Source: Clostridiales bacterium
GTDB taxonomy: Bacteria > Bacillota > Clostridia > Christensenellales > DTU072
Length of the DNA stretch: 64,000 nucleotides
Direction of reading: 5' to 3'
Assembly (NCBI GenBank): GCA_012838805.1
Contig: DUON01000010.1
Span: 65,072-129,071 of the forward strand
Shown here: in pieces, positions 8,111-16,877 of the stretch
How positions within the stretch are numbered: position 1 is the stretch's first letter
How the letters are laid out: each line of letters opens with the position of its first letter
Made by a program: the position numbers and the translations under genes
The notes under the pieces: model-generated
What the model was told of the DNA's origin: nothing
The model's database searches: none
What the model saw: the letters and a program-made list of their open reading frames with translations, nothing else

Positions 8111-10377
8111 TTCTTTCTCCTTTTTTCTTTATGGATTGGGCGGAAATATCTCAGCCTAAGTGCATTGGAGACCACAAAGATTGAGCTTAAGCTCATAGCC
8201 GCAGCGGCGAACATCGGGTCAAGTGTCAAACCAAAGAACGGATAAAATACTCCTGCGGCGATAGGTATTCCCAAGATGTTATAGAAAAACGCCCAAAACA
8301 GATTTTGCTTTATGTTTTTGAAAGCCGACTTGCTAAGCTGCAATGCCGTCACAGCGTCCAAAAGGTCGTTTTTTATTAGCACAAAGTCGGCGGATTCGAT
8401 TGCTATATCCGTTCCCGCCCCTATGGCAATGCCCACATCCGCTCTTATCAAGGCGGGAGCGTCGTTTATGCCGTCCCCGACCATAGCGACTTTCTTGCCC
8501 TCTTGTTGAAGCTTTCTTATCTCCTTTTCTTTATCCTGAGGCATGACTTCCGCCACTACTCTATCTATACCAAGTTTATTTTTTACCGCCTCAGCCGTTC
8601 TCTTGTTGTCTCCTGTCAGCATAACTACATCTATGCTAAGCGCCTTGAATCGCTGTATAGCGTCATAGCTTGTGGGCTTAATGGTATCCATAACTGCGAT
8701 TATGCCAATAAACTCTTTTTCTTTGGCAAAGCAAAGCGGCGTTTTCCCCTCTAAGGCAAGTCTGTCATATTCCTCTTGTAAAATGCCTATATCCACACCC
8801 CTTTCTTGAAGCAAAGCGGGATTGCCCGCTATATATTTGTTGTCATCCAAAACCGCTTGCAGACCTTTTCCGGGTATGGACTCGAAGTTAGCTACATCCC
8901 TAAGTTTGAGATTATTTTCTTTTGCCTTTTCAAGTATCGCCTCCGCCAAAGGATGCTCGGAGGGTTTTTCCATAGACGCCGCAATAGTCAAGAGCTCGTC
9001 ATCTGGGATACCGTTTGTTATAATATCGGTAACCTTAGGCTTGCCTTCGGTTATTGTCCCCGTCTTATCTAAAGCCACTGTATCTATTTTATAGGCTGTT
9101 TGCAAAGCTTCTGCGGACTTTATCAATATGCCGTATCCCGCCCCCTTGCCCGTCGCCGCCATAATAGCCACCGGTGTGGCAAGACCCAAAGCGCAAGGGC
9201 AGGATATGACCAAAACGGATATGAGTATGGAAAGCGAAAAGGTAAACGACGCTCCTGTGGCAAGCCACACTATCGCGGATATCAAAGCTATAGTTATGAC
9301 AACGGGCACAAAGACATATCCGATTTTGTCGGCAAGTCTTGCAATAGGCGCTTTGGATGAGCCTGCCTCTTCCACAAGTTTGATTATTTTCGACAAGGTG
9401 GTATCATTCCCCACCTTTTGGGCTTTGAATTTTAAAAAGCCGTTCTTGTTGATTGTAGCGCCTATGACGGTCATGCCCTTGCTTTTCTCCACAGGAATAC
9501 TTTCGCCGGTTATTGCGGATTCGTCAACCGAAGACATTCCTTCAACCACCACGCCGTCCACGGGGATACTTTGTCCGGGCTTGACTATGACAATATCCCC
9601 TTTTCTAACCTCTTCAAGAGGGATGACTATCTCTTGACCCGCCCTTTCCACAGTCGCTGTCTTAGGAGCAAGGTCCAAAAGCTTGCTTATCGCCTCGCTT
9701 GTTTTGCCTTTGGACTTTGTTTCAAGATACTTGCCTAAAGTTATTAAGGTAAGAATCATTGCCGCCGATTCAAAGTACAATTCCATAGAATATTTTTCAA
9801 CTACTGAAGCGTCTTGAGAGGCAAGCCCGTCAGCTATCATAAATATAGCGAAAATTCCATACAAAAGGCCCGCCCCCGAACCGATAGCGATAAGAGAGTC
9901 CATGTTTGGGTGCCTTTTTATTAGGGTTTTGAAACCCGTAATATAATAATTCCTGTTGACTATGACTATGGGAAGGGTTAAGAGAAACTGTAGAAAGCTA
10001 AAAGCCAAAGCCCCCCTATAACTTTTAAAGTATGAAGGAATGGGCATATTCAGCATATGAGCCATGGATAGGTACATTAGGGGAATCATAAAGATAAAAG
10101 AGACTATTACCCTCTTTTTCATGTTCTTGAGTTCGCTATCCAATCCCGATTCGGCTTTTTCTTCTCTTTCAAAACTCTTTGCCTTGTATCCGACCTTTTC
10201 TACTGTGGAAATAATATCCAAGTCACTTAAAACATTATCATCAAAATCAACAAAAAGGGTTTTGGACAAAAGATTGACATTGGCTTCTTTTACGCCGTCC
10301 AAGCGATTGATTGCTCTTTCCACATTTGCCGAGCAACCTGAACAAGTCATTCCCTCAACTAAAAACTTCTTTTGCAT
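8107..10377 (-). CDS. copA: Cu(I)-exporting P1B-type ATPase
   Basis: This is a 756-residue P-type ATPase that pumps Cu(I) out of the cell. There is one N-terminal HMA domain with Cys12 and Cys15 in GMTCSGC. The membrane metal site is the CPC motif (SCPCALGLATP, about residue 391) that defines Cu/Ag pumps. The phosphorylation motif DKTGT is at about 434, the TGES actuator loop precedes it, and GDGINDAPAL is at about 632. Eight transmembrane helices fit the family. The gene has its own strong promoter at 10526-10554 and a roughly 140-nt leader. No CsoR or CopY regulator gene is visible beside it. Confidence 0.96.
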   Translation of the reverse strand: MQKKFLVEGMTCSGCSANVERAINRLDGVKEANVNLLSKTLFVDFDDNVLSDLDIISTVEKVGYKAKSFEREEKAESGLDSELKNMKKRVIVSFIFMIPLMYLSMAHMLNMPIPSYFKSYRGALAFSFLQFLLTLPIVIVNRNYYITGFKTLIKRHPNMDSLIAIGSGAGLLYGIFAIFMIADGLASQDASVVEKYSMELYFESAAMILTLITLGKYLETKSKGKTSEAISKLLDLAPKTATVERAGQEIVIPLEEVRKGDIVIVKPGQSIPVDGVVVEGMSSVDESAITGESIPVEKSKGMTVIGATINKNGFLKFKAQKVGNDTTLSKIIKLVEEAGSSKAPIARLADKIGYVFVPVVITIALISAIVWLATGASFTFSLSILISVLVISCPCALGLATPVAIMAATGKGAGYGILIKSAEALQTAYKIDTVALDKTGTITEGKPKVTDIITNGIPDDELLTIAASMEKPSEHPLAEAILEKAKENNLKLRDVANFESIPGKGLQAVLDDNKYIAGNPALLQERGVDIGILQEEYDRLALEGKTPLCFAKEKEFIGIIAVMDTIKPTSYDAIQRFKALSIDVVMLTGDNKRTAEAVKNKLGIDRVVAEVMPQDKEKEIRKLQQEGKKVAMVGDGINDAPALIRADVGIAIGAGTDIAIESADFVLIKNDLLDAVTALQLSKSAFKNIKQNLFWAFFYNILGIPIAAGVFYPFFGLTLDPMFAAAAMSLSSIFVVSNALRLRYFRPIHKEKRRKK

Positions 10378-10520
10378 ATTATCCCCTTTGAGAATTTATC
10401 CTCAATTTTTTGCTTTACCGTAAGTAGTGTATTTATCTTTTTAGGTAATTAAAGTTTTCCGTTTGCTCTTTTCTTTTTTTACCTAAATGAAAATCGCCAA
10501 TCCCAGTAACCCTATTTTTA
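10378..10520 (-). promoter_or_regulatory. long copA 5' leader with a 9-bp inverted repeat
   Basis: Between the predicted promoter and the copA start lie about 140 bases with no gene. TTTAGGTAA at 10440-10448 is a perfect inverted match to TTACCTAAA at 10479-10487, separated by 30 bases. It could be a pair of operator half-sites or the base of an RNA hairpin. No intrinsic terminator or clear known riboswitch was found in the leader. A classical CopY box (TACAnnTGTA) is not present. The ribosome site is GGGGATAAT just before the ATG. Confidence 0.4.
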
Positions 10521-10525
10521 TCTAA

Positions 10526-10554
10526 ATGATAAAGGCAATACCAATCGGTGTCAA
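10526..10554 (-). promoter_or_regulatory. sigma-A promoter of copA-copZ
   Basis: On the minus strand TTGACA (10549-10554) and TATCAT (10526-10531) are separated by exactly 17 bp. The spacer contains an ACC-GATT-GGT dyad directly after the -35, which could be an operator element. This is the only good promoter in the 10378-10706 gap and it faces copA. Confidence 0.75.
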
Positions 10555-10593
10555 GCAAATTCTTTTTGCCCCCAAGTTCCCAAAACTCTTTTT

Positions 10594-10707
10594 GTAGCCA
10601 TGGCAACAGAATTGCCCAATAAAAAAAGCCGTATCGACCTATAAAAATCTAACGGCTTTTTATCTTGAATATGACGCTTTTATAGCTAATTCTGTAGCCT
10701 TGGCAAC
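10594..10707. repeat. 14-bp imperfect palindrome, two copies exactly 100 bp apart
   Basis: GTAGCCATGGCAAC at 10594-10607 and GTAGCCTTGGCAAC at 10694-10707 differ at one base. Each is itself a near-palindrome of the form GTwGCC-GGCwAC. They bracket the terminator at 10623-10661, and the second copy ends on the aquaporin stop codon. The function is unknown. Confidence 0.45.
10623..10661 (-). terminator. intrinsic terminator after the aquaporin gene
   Basis: AAAAAGCCGT (10623-10632) pairs with ACGGCTTTTT (10652-10661), with T-runs on either strand. Reading on the minus strand it lies about 45 bases after the aquaporin stop and before the copA promoter, so it insulates copA from the aquaporin transcript. 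Confidence 0.8.
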
Positions 10708-11393
10708 TAAATCTTGGTATCTAGAGTTACTTCCTCTTCGTTTTTATTATACATTTTGTAGCCAATCGCCGCGATAATCGCCCCAATGAGAGGTGCGACA
10801 ATAAACAGCCATACATGTCTTAATGCGTCGCCGCCCGTGAAGATTGCGGGAGCAAAACTCCTTGCGGGGTTGAGAGAAGCGTTAGTCAGCGGCAAGCCGA
10901 AAAGGTACAAAGCGGTAAGCGTCAATCCATTGACGATGCCTATTAAATATTTACTTTTCTTGGATGTCATAACCAAGAAAACCATTACAAAAATAGCTGT
11001 GAGAATTATCTCTGCAATAAGAGCCTGCCACCATGAGAACGACCAACCGCTTAAGTCGCCGTATCCGTTGGCTCCCAGACCTGTATTGTTATTGAAAAAC
11101 ACCATGAGCACCGCCACGCCCACAATAGCACCTAAGAACTGCGCAACAATATAGCCTATGAAGTCTTTGAAATCAATCTTTTTTGCTATAAACATGCCAA
11201 GCGATACCGCAGGATTGAAATGACTCCCAGACACCTGATGATAGCAATATGTCATCGCCATTAGAGTAAGCCCGAACGCAAGCGCTACCGCAATCCAGCC
11301 GGCGCTGAAGTCATACATAACCAAAGCTCCGCAACCTATATGCGTTAAGAACAAAGTGCCGATAAACTCCGCTATATATTTTTTGAAATTCAT
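10707..11393 (-). CDS. aquaporin / glycerol-facilitator family channel (MIP)
   Basis: This membrane channel of 228 residues passes water or small neutral solutes. Both pore NPA boxes are present: HFNPAVSLG (Asn60) and NASLNPARSFAPA (Asn175, with the selectivity-filter Arg178). Six hydrophobic helices fit the family. The length and the short loops resemble AqpZ-type water channels more than the longer GlpF. The start chosen is the ATG at 11391-11393, which has GGAGG four bases upstream. An in-frame ATG 18 bases further up lacks a ribosome site. The gene is followed by a terminator and appears monocistronic. Confidence 0.9.
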   Translation of the reverse strand: MNFKKYIAEFIGTLFLTHIGCGALVMYDFSAGWIAVALAFGLTLMAMTYCYHQVSGSHFNPAVSLGMFIAKKIDFKDFIGYIVAQFLGAIVGVAVLMVFFNNNTGLGANGYGDLSGWSFSWWQALIAEIILTAIFVMVFLVMTSKKSKYLIGIVNGLTLTALYLFGLPLTNASLNPARSFAPAIFTGGDALRHVWLFIVAPLIGAIIAAIGYKMYNKNEEEVTLDTKI

Positions 11394-11496
11394 AATTCCT
11401 CCATAATTCAAGTTTTGAATTGTATATAGTATTTGGGGATTATAAAATTCTATTCAATAAAATTTAAGGTTTTTTCCAAAATCAATTTTTTTATCA

Positions 11497-12978
11497 TTAC
11501 TCAATTAATGTTTTATATAAATTTGTTTTTTTCCATATATCTCGTATCGCACAGTCCTTCTCTTCCACAAAATCCCCGTCCTTGTCATAGACCTTGACCC
11601 GTTTCTTTTGCCAAGGAGCTTTGCCGTTATTAATAAAATATGTGAGGTCGTCTCCAAGTCTTTGGCTAAGCTCATAAGCTTTTTTCCTAAAGGGCGTAAG
11701 CGAAAATAACAGCTTCCCCACTATGTTATTAAAATTCCCAAAAGCAAATATGATATCCAAAGCATGGGCGGATTTAAGACCCGTAAGCTCCAAAAAGAGA
11801 TTGGAATACTCAAATCGATAAAACCACACATCTCCAAACTGTGAATGAAACTCCCCATACCATTCCGACGGTATGCCTACCACTAAATCCCCTAAGATTT
11901 GGGCGTACTTTTGGTCGATTGGACTTGTTCCATAGGCATTAAGAAGTTCGTCTTTTATCTCGTTTTCACTTTCAAAAAAAGAGTTCAAGTCCTTTTTTGC
12001 CTTATCCTTATATGGTTTTAATTTGAAAAGTATATCAGCTTCGTTCTTTGTCACTCCAATAATCAATGGCGGATAAAAAGCCTTGCCTTCTTTAGCCGAT
12101 TTCAAAGGTCTATGTTTAAGGAATTCGCCGTCTACGACAGGCATAAGGAGATTCAAGCCATTTCTTTCTTCAAAACTCTTGGTGTATTCTCTTGCCTTTC
12201 GATTAAGCTGAAAAGCGTCCATTTGTACCAATTTATAGAATTCATTTTCCCTTATATCCAAATAATTCAAAAAGCCTTGGGCAATCTCCACGCTTCTTTG
12301 ATAAGAGTTTACAAAATCGGGCAAGGGGCTTATGGCGACAGCCTTTTTAATATATTTTCTTGCCTGCTCGACGCTTAAAAGGCAAAGTACGCTTATCGCA
12401 CCGGCGGACTGACCGCATATAGTGATATCTTCGGGATCACCTCCAAAGGCGGCTATATTTTCATATACCCAAGCCAATGCCATGAGCTGGTCCTTAAGTG
12501 CCAGATTGCTTGAATACTGCTTGTCTATATATGAGAAATTAAACATACTTAAGGCTCCCAAACGGTAGTTTATAGTCACCACAACCACGCCTTTCTTGCA
12601 AATATTTGTCCCGTCATAAAGATATTGGGAGGAGCTTCCAGCAATAAAAGCTCCTCCGTGAATAAAGACCATAACGGGTTTTTTGCCGATAATTGAAGGT
12701 GAATAAATGTTCAGATATAGACAGTCTTCGTCTTCTATCTCTTTCTCAAAGAACACCATTTGCAGACATGAGGGACGAAAGTATGTGGCGTTATATACCC
12801 CTTTCCATTTCTGAATAGGCAAGGGCTCCATAAATCTCCTATCCCCGATAGGTTTCTGAGCATAGGGCAAGCCTTTCCAAACAAACACGCCGTTTCTATA
12901 TTCACCTTTTGCCTTGCCGTATTTTGTGTTGGCGAAAACATATACGGCATCTTTTGGCTTAATCATACTCTTTGGCAT
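11497..12978 (-). CDS. type-B carboxylesterase
   Basis: This 493-residue alpha/beta-hydrolase of the carboxylesterase/cholinesterase family hydrolyses carboxylic esters. The N-terminal FVWKGLPYAQKPIGDRRFM and VMVFIHGGAFIAGS (oxyanion hole) are typical. The nucleophile is Ser191 in ICGQSAGAISV. A candidate acid is the Glu in GVTKNEADIL, and the His is in KSAHALDIIFAFG. No signal peptide is seen, so it is likely cytoplasmic. It starts 7 nt after the M23 peptidase stop and is probably cotranscribed with it. The substrate is not predictable. Confidence 0.92.
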   Translation of the reverse strand: MPKSMIKPKDAVYVFANTKYGKAKGEYRNGVFVWKGLPYAQKPIGDRRFMEPLPIQKWKGVYNATYFRPSCLQMVFFEKEIEDEDCLYLNIYSPSIIGKKPVMVFIHGGAFIAGSSSQYLYDGTNICKKGVVVVTINYRLGALSMFNFSYIDKQYSSNLALKDQLMALAWVYENIAAFGGDPEDITICGQSAGAISVLCLLSVEQARKYIKKAVAISPLPDFVNSYQRSVEIAQGFLNYLDIRENEFYKLVQMDAFQLNRKAREYTKSFEERNGLNLLMPVVDGEFLKHRPLKSAKEGKAFYPPLIIGVTKNEADILFKLKPYKDKAKKDLNSFFESENEIKDELLNAYGTSPIDQKYAQILGDLVVGIPSEWYGEFHSQFGDVWFYRFEYSNLFLELTGLKSAHALDIIFAFGNFNNIVGKLLFSLTPFRKKAYELSQRLGDDLTYFINNGKAPWQKKRVKVYDKDGDFVEEKDCAIRDIWKKTNLYKTLIE

Positions 12979-12985
12979 TAATGAG

Positions 12986-13957
12986 TCAGATTGCTCTTTT
13001 GATATTTACGCTTTTATAGTCGTCGTCGAATTTTTTGACTTCGGCTCTGTTCAAAGAAAGGAATTTTGAGATTTGGTACATATCTATCCATATTTCGTTC
13101 ATGCCCTGAACCTGACTCTCGTCAAAAATCAGCTGCATGCCAAGATGAAGGTGGGGCTTGGTGTTCATATTTACATTCTCTTTCATGCTGTAACCAGTGA
13201 CTCCCAAATACCCTATCACTTGCCCCGCTGTTATCTTATCCCCTTTCTTTAAGCCTTTAATGTAAGGTCGGTCTTTTCTCATATGGGCATAATAGTATGA
13301 CCTTTTTTTATCAAAGGACCTTATGCCTATCCTCCACCCGCCGTATCTGTTCCAGCCCAATTCCGTCACCGTCCCTCCCTCAATGGCAATAATCGGAGTG
13401 CCGATTGAGCCGAACATATCGTGTCCCAGATGCCTTCTCTTAAAGCCATAGTTCCTCCCTACCCCAAAGTCGTCCGAATGGTTATACCAAAAGCCCTTGG
13501 GAAAAGGGTGATAGTTCTTTAAGCCGTATTTTATCTGGTGAGAGCCATGTTCCTTATATTCACCTATAAATTCCATGAATATGGCGTCATACGCCTCCAC
13601 ATAATACTTATAATACTTGTTCCCGCCATAAAAATCGTCTATTTTCTTGCCCTCTCTAAGTTTTCTTACAAGTTCATCCAAATTTTTCAAGTCAACAGCG
13701 ACATTGAACTTATTGCCGTTTTTTGTGGCAAGATAAGCAAGCGCCTTAATAAAACTAAAATCCACATCTTTTTGGTTATGAAACTCTAAATCGTATTCAT
13801 AAGCCTTCTTCATAACCTCATAAGACACATTGCAATCCACCCATTTGATATAGTCTTTATCTTTCTTATCTTGCTTTTTATCGTCAATCTTAAAGGCTGA
13901 AAACACTGTCACCAATGAGATGATAACAACAATTATTAATACCTTGAAGCGTTTCAT
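12986..13957 (-). CDS. M23 family (LytM-type) metallopeptidase, membrane-anchored or secreted
   Basis: This protein is likely to act outside the membrane on peptidoglycan cross-links. An N-terminal hydrophobic segment (about residues 5-22) without a clear cleavage site suggests a signal anchor. The C-terminal M23 domain shows the zinc ligands His176 and Asp180 in HLGHD and the HxH pair His269/His271 in PHLHLG, with His225 in YYYAHM as an extra catalytic candidate. All key residues are present, so it should be active. The middle region (about 35-165) has no recognised domain. It is first in a two-gene unit with the esterase and diverges from the flavodiiron gene. Confidence 0.88.
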   Translation of the reverse strand: MKRFKVLIIVVIISLVTVFSAFKIDDKKQDKKDKDYIKWVDCNVSYEVMKKAYEYDLEFHNQKDVDFSFIKALAYLATKNGNKFNVAVDLKNLDELVRKLREGKKIDDFYGGNKYYKYYVEAYDAIFMEFIGEYKEHGSHQIKYGLKNYHPFPKGFWYNHSDDFGVGRNYGFKRRHLGHDMFGSIGTPIIAIEGGTVTELGWNRYGGWRIGIRSFDKKRSYYYAHMRKDRPYIKGLKKGDKITAGQVIGYLGVTGYSMKENVNMNTKPHLHLGMQLIFDESQVQGMNEIWIDMYQISKFLSLNRAEVKKFDDDYKSVNIKRAI

Positions 13958-14007
13958 AGCTATATTTTTTGCAAGACATAAGCAAAATATTCAAGAGTAT
14001 CTTATTA

Positions 14008-14036
14008 TTGACAAAACGCCTTATATCAGGTAAAAT
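14008..14036 (+). promoter_or_regulatory. sigma-A promoter of the flavodiiron/NROR operon
   Basis: TTGACA at 14008-14013 and TAAAAT at 14031-14036 have exact 17-bp spacing. The predicted transcription start is about 25 bases before the ATG at 14068. It lies in the divergent gap between the M23 peptidase and the flavodiiron gene. Confidence 0.75.
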
Positions 14037-14067
14037 GACAATATTTCAAAAAAAAGCGAGGAAAAAT

Positions 14068-15255
14068 ATGAAAATAGAGGTTACACAAGATATATATTAT
14101 GTAGGGGTTTTAGACAAGAATCTCAGGGTATTTGATATAGTCATGATTACCGAAAACGGCACCACCTATAACTCCTATCTTGTCAAGGGCAAAGAAAAGA
14201 CCGTCCTTATCGAATCGGTAAAGACCAATTTTTTCGAAGAGCATTTAGAGAAATTAAAAGAGATATGCGAGGTCGAGAAGATTGATTATTTAGTGGTCAA
14301 TCACACCGAACCCGACCATACGGGAGCCATTGAAAAATTTCTTGAAGTCGCACCCAATACGACCATTCTGGCAAGTGCCACCGCCATTAATTTCTTAAAA
14401 GACATTCTCAACAAGCCTTTTAAGCATAGAGTAGTCAGCGAAGTCGACCAAATAGATATCGGCGGCATGACACTTGAATTTTTCATAGCTCCCATGCTGC
14501 ATTGGCCTGACACCATGTTTACTTATATAAAAGAGCGAAAGGCATTGTTCCCTTGTGACTGTTTTGGCTGTCACTATGCCGATGACAAAATTTTCAACGA
14601 CAAAATGACTGGGGACTTCTTTGGGGCGTATAAGTATTATTTTGACAATATCATAGCCCCTTACAAAATACCCCATATGACAAACGCCTTAAAAAAGATA
14701 GAGGACCTGGACATAGAGATTATCGGCACGGGACACGGACCGGTGCTTAGAAAAAACATATCTTACTATATCGATATGTATAAAAACTGGTGCAAGGTCA
14801 AATCTAAGGACAATAAAAGCGTTGTCATAGCCTATGTGTCCGCATACGGCTACACCAAATCGCTTGCGGATAAGATAGCTGAGGGAATAAGAAGCGAGGG
14901 AATATCCGTTGAGCTTTTTGACCTTGTGTTTGACGACAAGCAAAAAGCACTTGAAAAAATAAATGATGCGGACGGCGTGCTTTTTGGCTCTCCCACTATG
15001 GTGGGCGATGCACTCTATCCCATTTCTGAACTGCTCCTAAACCTTAATCCCGTCATACATAAAGGCATGCTTGCGGGTGCTTTTGGAAGTTATGGCTGGA
15101 GCGGCGAAGCTGTGGGCAATATCATGGCAAGAATTAAACAATTGAGGCTGAAGACTCCTTTAGAGGGATTCAAGGTTAAATTAAAACCCACCCAAGAGGA
15201 CCTGAATAAGGCTTTTGAATACGGTAGGGATTTTGCCAAGGCATTAAAGGAATAG
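14068..15255 (+). CDS. flavodiiron protein (FprA-type O2/NO reductase)
   Basis: This 395-residue cytoplasmic enzyme reduces O2 to water, or NO to N2O, in anaerobes. The N-terminal metallo-beta-lactamase domain keeps the full diiron set: His79, Glu81, Asp83 and His84 in NHTEPDHTG, His145 in MLHWPD, Asp164 in PCDCFGCHY, and His223 in GTGHGP. The C-terminal flavodoxin domain (about 255-395) has the FMN loop SAYGYTKSLAD and GSPTMVGD. The start is ATG 14068 with GCGAGG upstream. An upstream in-frame start at 13969 would include promoter sequence and is rejected. The next gene starts 3 nt after the stop and encodes its likely electron donor. Confidence 0.95.
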   Translation: MKIEVTQDIYYVGVLDKNLRVFDIVMITENGTTYNSYLVKGKEKTVLIESVKTNFFEEHLEKLKEICEVEKIDYLVVNHTEPDHTGAIEKFLEVAPNTTILASATAINFLKDILNKPFKHRVVSEVDQIDIGGMTLEFFIAPMLHWPDTMFTYIKERKALFPCDCFGCHYADDKIFNDKMTGDFFGAYKYYFDNIIAPYKIPHMTNALKKIEDLDIEIIGTGHGPVLRKNISYYIDMYKNWCKVKSKDNKSVVIAYVSAYGYTKSLADKIAEGIRSEGISVELFDLVFDDKQKALEKINDADGVLFGSPTMVGDALYPISELLLNLNPVIHKGMLAGAFGSYGWSGEAVGNIMARIKQLRLKTPLEGFKVKLKPTQEDLNKAFEYGRDFAKALKE

Positions 15256-15258
15256 CTT

Positions 15259-16542
15259 ATGAAATATAAATGCGGCGTATGCCATGAAGTTTTTGACTAT
15301 CTTCCCGAAATATGCCCCATTTGTGGCGCTGATAATAAAGCCTTTCGGGAGTTCAAAGAAGAGATAGTCTCTTATCGAAAAGATACAAACGAAAAGTTTG
15401 TCATAATAGGTGGCGGAATAGCTGCCTTAGAAACTGCTAAGGCAATTAGAGCCCGAAACAAGACAGCGTCCATAAAAATGATTTTTTCAGAGGATAAGCT
15501 CCCCTATAAAAGACCTGCTCTGTCGGATTTCATATGCGGGGATATGCTCTTTTCGGATATAGTGATTGAAAACTATAACTTCTATAAAAACAACAATATT
15601 GAGCTTTACAAAAACAAAACCGCCTTAAAGATAGACACAAAGCAAAAGGTGGTATTATTGGACGACGACAGTCTTATTGAGTACGACAAATTATGCCTTG
15701 CTTGCGGCTCTCATTCTTTTTGCCCTTTTGAATTGAAAGAGGACCAATTGCCGATAAAAACTTTGCGGAGCTATAAAGACGCCATGGATATCTTAAGCCT
15801 AATCGATAAGGGCAAGAAAGTAGTCATTGCGGGCGGAGGCATATTGGGAATAGAGGCGGCGATGTCCTTGAACCAAAAAGGCTTGGATGTCACAGTCCTT
15901 GAAAGAGGGGAATGTGTTGTAAAAGCACAGCTGGATAGAAAAAGCTCCGACCTATTGAGGCAAGCTCTTGAAAACAAAGGCATAAGGGTGCTTTTGAATT
16001 CAACCGTCAAAGAGATAAAGAAAGACAGCGTTGTCTTGGATAATGGTATGACGCTTTTCCCAGACTTTATGATAGTCAGCATGGGCGTGAGAGCCAATAC
16101 CTCCCTTGCCTTAGACGCCGATATACAAGTAGGCAAGGCTATTGTGGTAGACGACTATATGAGGTCGTCCGATCCCTATGTTTATTGTGCGGGAGACTGC
16201 GCCGAATATAAAGGCAAGCCCGGAGGGCTTTGGATAATCAGCTCGGCGCAAGGAAAGTGTGCGGGCGCCAATATGACGGGGGAAATGATAAAGTACAGCG
16301 TTGTTCCGTTCGCCACAGCTTTTTCGGGTTTAGGCGTCACATTCTTTTCTGCGGGCAATGTTCACAGCGGGGATACCAAAACATTCTCGGATAAGAATTC
16401 TTATAAATTATTGTCCTTTGAAGATGATAAATTAATAGGCGGCATTCTTTGGCAGGATACCCGAAATAGTAGTAAGCTTATGAAATTATTGTCTTTATCC
16501 GCAGACAAAGAAACAGCGGTTGAAAAGCTCTTAAACTCTTAA
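15259..16542 (+). CDS. rubredoxin-like domain fused to NAD(P)H:rubredoxin oxidoreductase-type flavoprotein
   Basis: This 427-residue fusion has an N-terminal rubredoxin-like iron site with Cys5, Cys8, Cys19 and Cys22 (CGVC and CPIC). The ten residues between the pairs are the short, rubrerythrin-like spacing. The rest is a pyridine nucleotide-disulphide oxidoreductase fold with an FAD loop VIIGGGIAALE at about 48, an NAD(P)H loop VVIAGGGILGIEAA at about 189 and YCAGDCAEY at about 313. In clostridia NROR passes electrons from NADH to rubredoxin and then to flavodiiron protein. Here donor and carrier are in one chain next to the acceptor. It probably forms a self-contained NADH-dependent oxygen scavenging pair with the upstream gene. 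Confidence 0.9.
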   Translation: MKYKCGVCHEVFDYLPEICPICGADNKAFREFKEEIVSYRKDTNEKFVIIGGGIAALETAKAIRARNKTASIKMIFSEDKLPYKRPALSDFICGDMLFSDIVIENYNFYKNNNIELYKNKTALKIDTKQKVVLLDDDSLIEYDKLCLACGSHSFCPFELKEDQLPIKTLRSYKDAMDILSLIDKGKKVVIAGGGILGIEAAMSLNQKGLDVTVLERGECVVKAQLDRKSSDLLRQALENKGIRVLLNSTVKEIKKDSVVLDNGMTLFPDFMIVSMGVRANTSLALDADIQVGKAIVVDDYMRSSDPYVYCAGDCAEYKGKPGGLWIISSAQGKCAGANMTGEMIKYSVVPFATAFSGLGVTFFSAGNVHSGDTKTFSDKNSYKLLSFEDDKLIGGILWQDTRNSSKLMKLLSLSADKETAVEKLLNS

Positions 16543-16868
16543 TTATCTTCAGGCTTTTGTGAATTTATAGTGCCGATTACTTCATCAACAGGCAAGGAAA
16601 AGATTATGCCTCTGCCGATAACTTTCATATCGATTTTTTCATCTATGGCTTTCATAACGGCTTTTTTTCTGTCGTCGCCTATGAGTATCAACAAAAGGTC
16701 TTTTTCAGGCTCTATAGTTATGCCCAGGAACTTTTCCGTTTCCTTTGTACTTGTGCCTCGGGCGTGAACAATTGTGCCGCCCCTTGCTCCATGGCTCTTA
16801 GCCGCCTCCATAGCTGTCTCCGCAAAGCCTCTGTTGACAATCGCTATAATTAATGAATGCTTGTTCAT
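16539..16868 (-). CDS. P-II-like signalling protein, copy 1 of the DUF1538 operon
   Basis: This is a 109-residue protein with a GlnB/P-II-like ferredoxin fold. LIIAIVNRGFAETAMEAAKSHGARGG aligns with the P-II beta1-alpha1 region and IGRGIIFSLPVDEVIG with its final strand, where GlnB has GKIFV. The T-loop segment (HARGTSTKETEKFLG) is short and lacks the uridylylated Tyr region of GlnB, so it is a divergent relative. P-II-type trimers sense nucleotides and bind membrane transporters. It is the last gene of an operon, 9 nt after the second P-II-like gene and 4 nt overlapping the end of the convergent NROR gene. Confidence 0.78.
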   Translation of the reverse strand: MNKHSLIIAIVNRGFAETAMEAAKSHGARGGTIVHARGTSTKETEKFLGITIEPEKDLLLILIGDDRKKAVMKAIDEKIDMKVIGRGIIFSLPVDEVIGTINSQKPEDN

Positions 16869-16877
16869 ATCTTCACC

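Noticed and set aside
9128-9637. 169-codon open frame on the plus strand
   Set aside because: It lies antisense to the CPC-containing core of copA, has no ribosome site and no family resemblance.
10560-10720. Possible GEMM (c-di-GMP) riboswitch because of GCCATGGCAAC-like text
   Set aside because: The other conserved parts of that riboswitch are absent, and the sequence lies 3' of the aquaporin gene, upstream of the copA promoter and outside its predicted transcript.
13969-14067. N-terminal extension of the flavodiiron protein from 13969
   Set aside because: It would cover the consensus promoter at 14008-14036 and has no ribosome site; the family start fits ATG 14068.
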